From positions 51,799 to 115,798 of the forward strand of contig HF993133.1 of the NCBI GenBank assembly GCA_000432435.1: DNA of 64,000 nt, written 5' to 3'. A model generated the notes under the pieces. That model was not told the origin of the DNA. It saw only the letters and a list, made by a program, of their open reading frames with translations, and ran no database searches. Positions 18,030 to 25,901 of the stretch are shown here, in pieces (the first letter of the stretch is position 1; every line of letters begins with the position of its first letter). The DNA is from Eubacterium sp. CAG:180. Lineage in GTDB: Bacteria; Bacillota; Clostridia; Oscillospirales; Acutalibacteraceae. A program made the translations under genes and the position numbers.

Positions 18030-18888
18030 CGCTCTGCTCCTTTCCGATCTGCTGATCATTTAATAAAATTATGCTTACCGCACCGCCGGTGCTGAATTTA
18101 ATTGCTTTAACGGTACGGTTGAATAAATCCATAGAAAATGCTGAAAGCGGACTCGCATTTGCAAAGTCCGCTTTTAATATTTTTGATGTATATTTTTGCG
18201 AATCTATATCCTTATATTTTAAAGATACACATTCGAGTATCTTTTTCCGCAGGATATTTTTATCAAAGCTGTGACTGTCAAGCACCCTGCTGATTTCATT
18301 TTCAAATCTGCGAACATCCAAACTTGGGTCTTTATCAATATCTGTAATCATTTCAATTGCATCAGAATTGCTGATAACTGTATTTAAACATTGGGTAATA
18401 CCATATATCAAATCGTTGTCTGATATGCTGATAATATTTTTACAGTTATCATTTTGACACAGCCACCAATCCTGACATTTTCGATTGCTGTCATGCCGCC
18501 TGCACATCTTACTGCAGCATTTTGGACATAGTATCGGCACACCGAGATTAAATATATCTGATTTTCTGTCGATGTGCTTCTGCGTATTCTTTTCCGATTT
18601 TATCAGCATTAAGGTTTTATGCATATCTTCGTCTATAATCGGAGGATAGCTACTCGTACCGAGATAACGCTCATCCTCAATGATTCTTTTAATTCTTGAT
18701 TTATTCCAACCACATACGCCGAGCATATATTCAATCTGTTCATTGTTCAGATGTTCTGCAATTTTCAGCAGTGATAATCCGTTGAGGTATTCCGTAAAAA
18801 TACGTTTGACGGTTTCAGTTTCTTTTTCTTGGATTGCTATACTGCCATTCTTGTATTGATAGCCGTATGGAATATTACGAATTTTCAC
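17971..18888 (-). CDS. Recombinase-like protein lacking the catalytic domain
   Basis: A 305-residue protein that starts directly in the recombinase DNA-binding domain (IPYGYQYKNGSIAI, then RIFTEYLNGLSLLKIAEHLN). It continues to a zinc ribbon (CPKC ... WWLCQNDNC) and a coiled C-terminus. The N-terminal ~150-residue catalytic domain with the active serine is absent. No remnant of it lies upstream, because the preceding gene's end overlaps its GTG start by 14 bases. It is probably a DNA-binding accessory factor for one or both flanking recombinases rather than a broken gene; tight overlap on both sides supports this. Confidence 0.8.
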   Translation of the reverse strand: MKIRNIPYGYQYKNGSIAIQEKETETVKRIFTEYLNGLSLLKIAEHLNNEQIEYMLGVCGWNKSRIKRIIEDERYLGTSSYPPIIDEDMHKTLMLIKSEKNTQKHIDRKSDIFNLGVPILCPKCCSKMCRRHDSNRKCQDWWLCQNDNCKNIISISDNDLIYGITQCLNTVISNSDAIEMITDIDKDPSLDVRRFENEISRVLDSHSFDKNILRKKILECVSLKYKDIDSQKYTSKILKADFANASPLSAFSMDLFNRTVKAIKFSTGGAVSIILLNDQQIGKEQSDDTNSSNTTEISTCDSCTG

Positions 18889-20443
18889 GCCTGCGACACC
18901 GTCCTTTCAGTGGAATTTCTTCTGTAAGTTCAATATCACCGATGAGTTTAAATGTAAGATCTGCGTTGCTGTTCACAGTAATGCCGACTACAATTTTTTC
19001 GAACAGCTCTTCATCAAAATTGTTGCTCGGATCATAAGCTTCGAGGATCTCATTAAGACTGTTCAGCGTATCAAACCACGCATCATTTTCATCATCCGAT
19101 AACTTTTTCCGTCTTTTTGTTCTGAGCGTGCTGATTTTATTATTTATCTCAGATGACTGTGCAGAGAATTCCGCAGAATTTATCACTCCGTTGGTATGAA
19201 GCCTTGCGATTACAAGATTTTGTGCGGCAAGGTCGGCAATTTTTTTGTCAATTCTGCGTATTACATCTATATTGTCTGATGTTCTGTTTTGCATTGCTTC
19301 AACTTGCCTGATTAAATCACCGAGTAAGGTTTTTCGATTATCCGTTAACTTTTGAACCAGCATTGTAAAGGTTTCATATACGGCAGTTTCTTTCAGCCTG
19401 AGTGGTCTGCAGTCCGTCATGCTTGCAGCTTTATTGCTGCATAACCAATATGCTGTACCTTTTACAATCTGCCGTCTGAAGGTCATTCCGCAGTCGGGAC
19501 ATCGCATAACTTTTGACAGCAAGTATTTGCCTTTGCTGTTACTGTAAACATTTTTTCTTGAATTTTGCAATGTCTGAACCGCTTGGTATATTTCGCGGCT
19601 TACAATCGGCGGATTGCTGTTTTCCACATAGTATTTCGGCAGTTCGCCATGATTCATCTTTCTTTTGAACGGTAAAGTTTCAGTTGTATAGCTCTTTTGG
19701 AGCAGAGCATCACCCATATACCGTTCGTTATTTAAGATATAGTGTACTGTGGACTCATACCATTTGTCTTTACCATATCTTCTGCTCACGCCTTCGTCAT
19801 TGAGAATATTCGCAATACTTTGCTTTCCGACTCCACTGAGATATAAATCGAATATGCGTCGGATGATGGCAGCTTGCGGTTCGTTAATCATCAATTGTCC
19901 GTCTTTTAAAATATATCCGTATGCAGGATTGCAACAATTGAATTCACCTGATTCCATCCGCTTTTTATAGCTCCAACGCATATTCCCCGATATGGACTCG
20001 CTCTCTTGCTGAGCCGCCATACCGGGGAATGTAACGATCATTTCCATATTCAGTTTATCAGTATCAATGCCTTGTTCCTCAAAATACACGCTGATACCGA
20101 GTTCCTTCAGCAGTCTGATACATACCAATAGCTCCTGCGTATTTCTTGCAAATCGGGATACTGATTTTACAACGATACGATCGATTTTGCCTTTTTTGCA
20201 ATCACGAATTAACCGATTCAGTTCATCGCGCTTTTCCATTGAAGTGCCTGTCAGACCTTCATCTGCATATATATCCACCAATTTGTATTCGGGATGCTTT
20301 TGCTCATAATCCTTGTAGTATCTGATTTGTGCGGCGAAGGAGTGCAACTGATCCGCAGAATCGCTTGACACACGGCAATAGGCTGCCAAACGAATGATTT
20401 TATTTTCTTCCTTACTCTTAGCCGTTATTTCTGTTACATTCAT
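18875..20443 (-). CDS. Large serine recombinase 1
   Basis: A full-length serine recombinase of about 522 residues. The catalytic start IRLAAYCRVSS is followed by DEGLTGTSMEKRDELNRL and SVSRFARNTQ. The recombinase domain then carries NPAYGYILKDGQ and the zinc ribbon CPDCGMTFRR...WLCSN, with a coiled coil after it. The ATG at 20443 was chosen over one six bases earlier because spacing to AAAGGA is better. It is first in the three-recombinase run and differs from recombinase 3 throughout, so the two are not a recent duplication. Confidence 0.92.
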   Translation of the reverse strand: MNVTEITAKSKEENKIIRLAAYCRVSSDSADQLHSFAAQIRYYKDYEQKHPEYKLVDIYADEGLTGTSMEKRDELNRLIRDCKKGKIDRIVVKSVSRFARNTQELLVCIRLLKELGISVYFEEQGIDTDKLNMEMIVTFPGMAAQQESESISGNMRWSYKKRMESGEFNCCNPAYGYILKDGQLMINEPQAAIIRRIFDLYLSGVGKQSIANILNDEGVSRRYGKDKWYESTVHYILNNERYMGDALLQKSYTTETLPFKRKMNHGELPKYYVENSNPPIVSREIYQAVQTLQNSRKNVYSNSKGKYLLSKVMRCPDCGMTFRRQIVKGTAYWLCSNKAASMTDCRPLRLKETAVYETFTMLVQKLTDNRKTLLGDLIRQVEAMQNRTSDNIDVIRRIDKKIADLAAQNLVIARLHTNGVINSAEFSAQSSEINNKISTLRTKRRKKLSDDENDAWFDTLNSLNEILEAYDPSNNFDEELFEKIVVGITVNSNADLTFKLIGDIELTEEIPLKGRCRRRENS

Positions 20444-20557
20444 AAGCATTTTCCTTTCCGCAGATTCTATCTGCTGTTGTCACCTTATCTTCGGTGCAAC
20501 ACCAACAATACCACAAGAGTTCACATACTTCCAGCGAAATTGAGCAGATTTAAAAAT

Positions 20558-20713
20558 TTAGACACAATAAATTTTTGTGCTGTAGTATTCCGAACTTATA
20601 CGCACGATTCTGTTATATTCATCTTCTGTAATCAGATTCATTTTCAGCAAATGCCTTAACATATTTACACTGTAATAAAATGCCGAATTATTTATATCTT
20701 CTTTATTTTTCAT
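20558..20713 (-). CDS. SHOCT-like mini-protein of mobile elements
   Basis: A 51-residue protein whose C-terminal half (MLRHLLKMNLITEDEYNRIV) fits the short SHOCT motif, which often sits beside recombinases in Clostridia elements. Its ATG lies inside the last codons of the MazF-type gene, so translation is probably coupled. Its role is unknown; oligomerisation or recombinase help is a guess. Confidence 0.65.
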   Translation of the reverse strand: MKNKEDINNSAFYYSVNMLRHLLKMNLITEDEYNRIVRISSEYYSTKIYCV

Positions 20714-21071
20714 TTTGTAACCTCTCTAAATAGTCAAGACCTAAACTGATTAAGATTGCTTTATCAATCCGTTTCATCTGCCTATCATCCATTTCACCGA
20801 CAAATCTGCCGAGACGGGATTTGTCGATTGTTCTTATCTGTTCAAGTAGAACCATGGATTCTTTTTTCATGCAGTCTGATTTAAAAATAACATGTGTCGG
20901 AAGGTACGGCTTATCCAGTTCCCCTGTGATCGGTGCTACAATTGTAGTTGTGCTATGAAGATTTCCTTTATCGTTCTGCAGGATAACCACAGGGCGGATA
21001 CCGCCTTGCTCAGAACCCATAACCGGGCATAAATTGGCGTAATATATTTCTCCTCGTTTTATTTGTTCCAT
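20703..21071 (-). CDS. MazF/PemK-family endoribonuclease toxin
   Basis: A 122-residue MazF fold protein. RGEIYYANLCPVMGSEQGGIRPVVILQND at the N-terminus and TTTIVAPIT are the family core, with the arginine and threonine that act in RNA cleavage. GGAGG lies eight bases before the ATG. No antitoxin gene is visible upstream within 470 bases, and the downstream partner is the SHOCT-like mini-protein. It may be an orphan regulator of element transcripts rather than half of a classical pair (inference). Confidence 0.88.
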   Translation of the reverse strand: MEQIKRGEIYYANLCPVMGSEQGGIRPVVILQNDKGNLHSTTTIVAPITGELDKPYLPTHVIFKSDCMKKESMVLLEQIRTIDKSRLGRFVGEMDDRQMKRIDKAILISLGLDYLERLQNEK

Positions 21072-21500
21072 TTTCCTTGCCTCCGTTAATAAGTAAAAGG
21101 CGATCGCTTATCAAAATTGGTAAACGACCGCCTGTAATTTTGTATCAATCGTTTTGTTATCCGATATTTGAACCACGCCACCCCTCGAATACACGGGAAC
21201 GCACTTTCCGACCATGCATTTGGCCTCATTGGAATTTCACCACTCCGAGGATCTCTCCGAGCCGCTCTCCTTTGTTGCGACGGTCTTATCACGCTCGACT
21301 TTAGGACTGAACGGAAGTATCATTATTGCCTCTGCCTGTCATCGCCTTCGTGCAGATTGCCTGTATCGTCTGAGTCCTGAAGGCACTGAAAATCAATGCG
21401 TTCGCTCATGTGGCTCGCCGGTTTTAGCCGACAGCAGAGGGAATGTAAAAAATGCGCTGTGATATTTACTTTTCAAGGAACAACAGAGGCAAAAGAAATG
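21072..21500 (-). other. Non-coding spacer of the mobile element
   Basis: About 430 bases between the sigma-like gene and mazF hold no convincing gene. A reading frame of 28 codons (ATG near 21408) and one of 68 codons ending at 21086 lack ribosome binding sites. The sequence is richer in G and C than its surroundings. It ends in a hairpin GGCGATCG / CGACCGCC at 21098-21132 just upstream of the mazF ribosome binding site. It may carry an RNA or an element regulatory site. Confidence 0.4.
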
Positions 21501-21532
21501 CCCCTCACTTTCCATGCCGAAAAGTAAGGGGG
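21501..21532 (-). terminator. Terminator of the sigma-like gene
   Basis: CCCCTTACTTTTC and GGAAAGTGAGGGG pair on the minus strand with one mismatch and are followed by CATTTCTTTT. It is 16 bases after the stop. Confidence 0.65.
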
Positions 21533-21548
21533 TTGATAACCAAAAATT

Positions 21549-22058
21549 TTAAATTTTCATCATTTTTTTAAGTTTTTCAAGAATTTTGACTTTTCTCTTA
21601 TGTATTGCAACCTGCGAAATTCCGTATTTTTCTGCAAGCGTGCGTTCGGATAATTCTTCATAAAATATTTCACGAATAAGTTTTTGCTCATCTTCTGCAA
21701 GTAGAGGCAAAGCAGATTTTAGCTTGTCCGTCATTATTTTTCGAATAACTTGTTCGTCAAGAGGTTCGCTCTCATCCGCAAGAATATCCTCACCATTGAA
21801 ATCATCGGTTGTGAGCATATCATAAGAGAAATCGTTGTTTTCTGCTGAACGTTCATCTATGTATTTTTGACGGCGTTTGGATTTATAGAAATTTCTATAA
21901 GTTTCTTCTGTTACTTCCATAAGCATTCCGTGCAGAGGGATAAATAACTTGTCCGCATAAGAAATATCGTTTTCTTTAAACGAGCAAAAATCCTCATAAC
22001 TTAATTCTTTGTAATTACCGTTTTCTAAAATAAATACTTTTTTCGGTGTATTTTTCAC
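21549..22058 (-). CDS. Sigma-70 region 4-like HTH protein of mobile element
   Basis: A 169-residue protein. The C-terminal 60 residues form a sigma-factor region 4-type helix-turn-helix (LLAEDEQKLIREIFYEELSERTLAEKYGISQVAIHKRK). The N-terminus is variable and hydrophilic. The start is a GTG with GGAGG eight bases before it. Such proteins are common cargo of Clostridia conjugative elements and probably regulate element genes. A hairpin ATCTAAA/TTTAGAT lies just upstream at 22077-22099. Confidence 0.8.
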   Translation of the reverse strand: MKNTPKKVFILENGNYKELSYEDFCSFKENDISYADKLFIPLHGMLMEVTEETYRNFYKSKRRQKYIDERSAENNDFSYDMLTTDDFNGEDILADESEPLDEQVIRKIMTDKLKSALPLLAEDEQKLIREIFYEELSERTLAEKYGISQVAIHKRKVKILEKLKKMMKI

Positions 22059-22155
22059 CGTTATTTCCTCCTATCAATCTAAATTTTTAGGTTTAGATTG
22101 GTTTGGAGGACTGCGGCAACCTACGCTATAATAATTGATACAGCTATAGGCACAA

Positions 22156-22205
22156 TAAAAAAGGCCAAATTTGCCCCTCGTTATGCAAAGGGTAAATTTG
22201 GCTTT
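22156..22205 (-). terminator. Terminator of the LacI-xyl-araC operon
   Basis: On the minus strand GCCAAATTTACCC pairs with GGGGCAAATTTGGC, followed by CTTTTTTATTG. It lies 90 bases after the araC stop and closes the whole sugar operon. Confidence 0.8.
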
Positions 22206-22296
22206 ATAGTTGGTATTTAAATTTTGAATTTTTACATTTTTAATAGTCTATATTTACATAATAATATATTATCTCAATGAATAAAGTTTTTTCTTT

Positions 22297-23100
22297 TTAT
22301 ACTGTATTTTCATTTTTTAATTTTCTGAATTTACCGGGAGAAACGCCTACATTTTTCGTAAAAACATAAATAAAATTAGCCTCGCTATTGAAACCTGTTT
22401 CATAGGCCACGGCAGTTATGGTTAATTCCGTACTTCTGAGCAGGTATTTTGCTTTTTTTATCCGCATTGCCATAACATAAGCGTACGGTGAATCGCCCGT
22501 ATATTTTTGGAAAACCCTATTAAAATGAGAAACGCTCATTGGCATTTTGTCGGCAAGCTTTCTAACGCTAAGATTCTCATTCAGATTATCGGCAATATAA
22601 TTTATAATCTTTTGAACACTGTCATTATAGTTGTTTTCACGGTCGTTTTTACTGTTGCTGAAACAGAATAATTTTTGCAATAATTTTTCTATATCTGTGC
22701 TTATACTTAGTTTAGAAAAAGGCTTTGTGCTATTGCAAATACTGTCATATATATGCAAAAACAGCTTTTTTTCGGAAGCGGTATTCTTGCACTTTGTAAT
22801 ACCTTTGTTTTTTTGAATCAGTTCAAAATAATCTACTCCGCCGATTTGCATCCAAATAAGTTCCCCGCGGCTGTTCATGTCCGATTGAAGAGCTGACGGA
22901 TTGTCACAATACAGCATATCACCTACGTGTGCGGAAATTTGCATACCGTTTTTTACAAATGTAAACGCACCATCCACAATATACATAATTAAAAAACTGT
23001 TGCTATTCGTATGAAACAGCGGTTGATTTTCTGCACAGCAAAAGCGCCCCGCACCGACAGGATAATACCTGTCGGTGCTTTTTATTGATTCCGTTTTCAT
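22297..23100 (-). CDS. AraC-family regulator, xylose operon
   Basis: A 267-residue transcription regulator. The N-terminal ~150 residues form a cupin-like sensor domain (LFHTNSNSFLIMYIVDGAFTF). The two C-terminal helix-turn-helix motifs are NLSVRKLADKMPMSVSHFNRVFQKYTG and LTITAVAYETGFNSEANFIYVFTK. It starts 14 bases after xylB ends, so it is the last gene of the operon and may tune xylose use in response to a sugar ligand. The ligand is not known. Confidence 0.9.
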   Translation of the reverse strand: MKTESIKSTDRYYPVGAGRFCCAENQPLFHTNSNSFLIMYIVDGAFTFVKNGMQISAHVGDMLYCDNPSALQSDMNSRGELIWMQIGGVDYFELIQKNKGITKCKNTASEKKLFLHIYDSICNSTKPFSKLSISTDIEKLLQKLFCFSNSKNDRENNYNDSVQKIINYIADNLNENLSVRKLADKMPMSVSHFNRVFQKYTGDSPYAYVMAMRIKKAKYLLRSTELTITAVAYETGFNSEANFIYVFTKNVGVSPGKFRKLKNENTV

Positions 23101-23114
23101 TGGTTATGTGAGAT

Positions 23115-24566
23115 TCATCTCCTTGTTTGAGATATACTGTTTGTCATTCTGTAAAGTTTTAAATACTCATTATACTTATTTTCATAAAACTGTGTAAATG
23201 TTTTATCCGGGATTATAGTTTCTTTTATACTGTAAAAATTATCCGATACATTATTTCCGTTGCCCTTTGCGGCGAGCAGGCAGGCGCCCAGTGCACCTGC
23301 ATCTTCAAAAGACGGTATTTCAAGCTGAACATTAAGAATAGTTGCAATCAGTTTCAGCCACAGTCTGTTTTTTGTACCGCCGCCGCAGATTTTTGCTTTT
23401 GAAATATTTACGCCCTGTGATTTAATAATTTCAATATTTTCTTTCAGAGAAAAGGCAACTCCCTCAAGCACTGCAAGGCTCATTTCCTCTCTCTTTGTGT
23501 GCATTGAAAGACCGGTAAACATTCCTCTTGCGTTTGTGTCATTCACAGGCGAGCGTTCGCCCATAAGGTAGGGCAGAAAAAGCACATCGCTTTTGCCCAT
23601 ATATTTTTCCGCATCTTTTTCGTAATCATAGGAGCTTTTCAGAATATCCTCTATCCACCATTTCTGACTGCTTGCCGCCGTTAAGGTACAGGCAAGGTAA
23701 TGGTATTTTCCGTTTGCAGAGCAAAAGGAGTGAATTGCATTTTTTCTGTCACAGTTATATTTTTCCGTGCAGGCAAAAATTGTTCCCGATGTGCCGAGAG
23801 AAATGTTGCAGTCGCCGTCATTCACCGTTCCTGTTCCGATTGCAGATGCGGCATTGTCCCCTGCACCGATGATAATTTTAGTATCTGGACAAAGCTCAAG
23901 CTCATCTGCAAGCTTTTCTTTTATACAGCCAACTGATTGACTGCTTTCATAAACAGCAGGCAAAAAACTTTCGTCAATATGCAGTAATTGAAGCATTGGC
24001 TTTGACCAGCAGCGATGCTCAGTATCAAAATACAATGTGCCTGCGGCGTCGGAAACATCGGTTGCAAACACGCCTGAAAGCATAAAAGCAACATAATCCT
24101 TCGGAAGCAGTATTTTTGAAATGCGTTTGAAATTGTCAGGCTCGTGATTATAAACCCAAAGGAGCTTCGGAGCGGTAAAGCCTGCAAAGGCGATATTCCC
24201 TGTGTTGTCGAGCAGAAAATCTTTGCCGATTTTGTTGTTCAGGTAATCGACCTCTTTTTCACTTCTGCCGTCGTTCCAAAGTATGGCAGGGCGAATAACC
24301 TCGTCCTTTTCGTCCAGCAGAACAAGACCGTGCATCTGACCGCAAAAGCCAATGGCTTTTACCTCGCTCTTGTCAACATCACGCAAAAGTTCTTTCATTG
24401 CAAGCATGCTCTGCCTGTACCAATCCTCGGGATTCTGCTCTGCATAATTGCCGTTTGAAAGGTAAATCGGATAATCCTTAGATATTGTATTTTGGATTTC
24501 ATTTTCATTTATCAGCATCGCCTTAACAGACGAAGTGCCGATATCTATACCGATATAATAACTCAT
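23115..24566 (-). CDS. xylB: Xylulokinase
   Basis: Phosphorylates D-xylulose to xylulose 5-phosphate. At 483 residues it has FGGY-kinase length. The ATP-binding start is YYIGIDIGTSSVKAMLI; GFCGQMHGLV is the xylulokinase-type substrate motif; a further glycine-rich site IIGAGDNAASAIGTG and the C-terminal KICGGGTKN follow. Its ATG overlaps the xylA stop by four bases. The pairing with xylA makes xylulose the likely substrate among FGGY kinases. Confidence 0.94.
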   Translation of the reverse strand: MSYYIGIDIGTSSVKAMLINENEIQNTISKDYPIYLSNGNYAEQNPEDWYRQSMLAMKELLRDVDKSEVKAIGFCGQMHGLVLLDEKDEVIRPAILWNDGRSEKEVDYLNNKIGKDFLLDNTGNIAFAGFTAPKLLWVYNHEPDNFKRISKILLPKDYVAFMLSGVFATDVSDAAGTLYFDTEHRCWSKPMLQLLHIDESFLPAVYESSQSVGCIKEKLADELELCPDTKIIIGAGDNAASAIGTGTVNDGDCNISLGTSGTIFACTEKYNCDRKNAIHSFCSANGKYHYLACTLTAASSQKWWIEDILKSSYDYEKDAEKYMGKSDVLFLPYLMGERSPVNDTNARGMFTGLSMHTKREEMSLAVLEGVAFSLKENIEIIKSQGVNISKAKICGGGTKNRLWLKLIATILNVQLEIPSFEDAGALGACLLAAKGNGNNVSDNFYSIKETIIPDKTFTQFYENKYNEYLKLYRMTNSISQTRR

Positions 24567-25885
24567 AATTCTCTGCCTGCCGAAATGATATATTGATTGA
24601 CAAGTGCTTCTAAATATTCCTGTTTTCCGCTTTCTGCTGTCGGCTCTCCGTTTGTAAGTGTGTACTGCTCAAGCTCTGCAAGGGAGGTTTGCTTATCAGC
24701 AATTTTTTTGCCGATGCCCTCGGTATATGAGCTGTATCTGTTTTCAACGAACTTATCCATAACGCCGTCTGAAATGATTTTGTCGGCAACGATAAGACCG
24801 TAAGCGAAAGCGTCCATACCTGCAATATAGGAAAGGAAAACATCCTCATATGTATTGCTTGCACGTCTTGCTTTTGCATCAAAATTAAGTCCTCCGTTTG
24901 TAAAGCCGCCCTGCTTAAGCACTTCGTACATACACATGGTTGTGCTATATAAATCCGTGGGGAACTGGTCGGTGTCCCAACCTAAAAGCATATCGCCCTG
25001 GTTGGCGTCTATGGAACCGAAAACGCCATTATCCCTTGCAACTCTCAGCTCGTGCTGGAAAGTATGCCCTGCAAGCGTTGCGTGATTGGCTTCAATATTC
25101 ATTTTAAAATCTTTATCTAAATCGTATTTTCTCAAAAATGCAAGAACGGTTGACACATCAAAATCATATTGATGCTTTGTTGGCTCCTTCGGCTTTGGTT
25201 CTATATAAAAATCACCCGTAAATCCGATGCTCCTGCCGTAATCCACAGCCATACGCATAAGATATGCCATATTATCCTGCTCTTTTGCCATATCGGTATT
25301 CAGGATCGTATCATAGCCCTCTCTGCCACCCCAGAACACATAGCCCTGACCACCAAGTTCTACGGTGATTTCAATGGCTTTTTTAATTTGCGCCGCCGCA
25401 TAAGCAAACACATCGGCACTCGGAGCAGTGCCTGCGCCACACATATATCTCGGATGGTTAAAACAGTTTGCCGTTCCCCAAAGAAGCTTTATGCCTGTTC
25501 TTTTCATTTCCGACTTGATAATCGGAACGATTCTCTCAAGATTCTCGTTTGTTTCTTTTAAGGTTGCGCCCTCGGGAGCAATATCACGATCGTGAAAACA
25601 AAAGTATTGCATACCCAACTTTTCCATAAGCTCAAATGCGGCATATACCTTGTGCTCATAAATCTCTATAGCCGTTTTTCCGCCGAAGGATTTGTTGATT
25701 GTTCCTCTGCCGAACATATCTGTTCCGTCGGCACACATTGTGTGCCAGTAGCTCATAGCAAATTTTAAATGCTCGCTCATTTTTTTACCTGCTATAATTC
25801 TATCTGCATCGTAGTACTTGAAAGCAAGAGGATTTTTTGAATTTACGCCCTCAAATTTGATTTTTTCGATATTATTGAAATACAT
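24563..25885 (-). CDS. xylA: Xylose isomerase
   Basis: Converts D-xylose to D-xylulose with two metal ions. The 440 residues are typical of class II enzymes. FCFHDRDIAPEGATL contains the catalytic histidine and aspartate. VFWGGREGYDTILNTD, FYIEPKPKEPTKHQYDFD and the metal site near GSIDANQGD are all present. It lies 16 bases after the beta-helix gene and overlaps xylB. Free xylose must come either from import or from an upstream xylosidase of the same operon. Confidence 0.97.
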   Translation of the reverse strand: MYFNNIEKIKFEGVNSKNPLAFKYYDADRIIAGKKMSEHLKFAMSYWHTMCADGTDMFGRGTINKSFGGKTAIEIYEHKVYAAFELMEKLGMQYFCFHDRDIAPEGATLKETNENLERIVPIIKSEMKRTGIKLLWGTANCFNHPRYMCGAGTAPSADVFAYAAAQIKKAIEITVELGGQGYVFWGGREGYDTILNTDMAKEQDNMAYLMRMAVDYGRSIGFTGDFYIEPKPKEPTKHQYDFDVSTVLAFLRKYDLDKDFKMNIEANHATLAGHTFQHELRVARDNGVFGSIDANQGDMLLGWDTDQFPTDLYSTTMCMYEVLKQGGFTNGGLNFDAKARRASNTYEDVFLSYIAGMDAFAYGLIVADKIISDGVMDKFVENRYSSYTEGIGKKIADKQTSLAELEQYTLTNGEPTAESGKQEYLEALVNQYIISAGREL

Positions 25886-25901
25886 TTTTTCTTACCTCTG
25901 T

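Noticed and set aside
21086..21292. 68-residue Arg-rich frame upstream of mazF
   Set aside because: No ribosome binding site and no recognisable motif; treated as part of the non-coding spacer.
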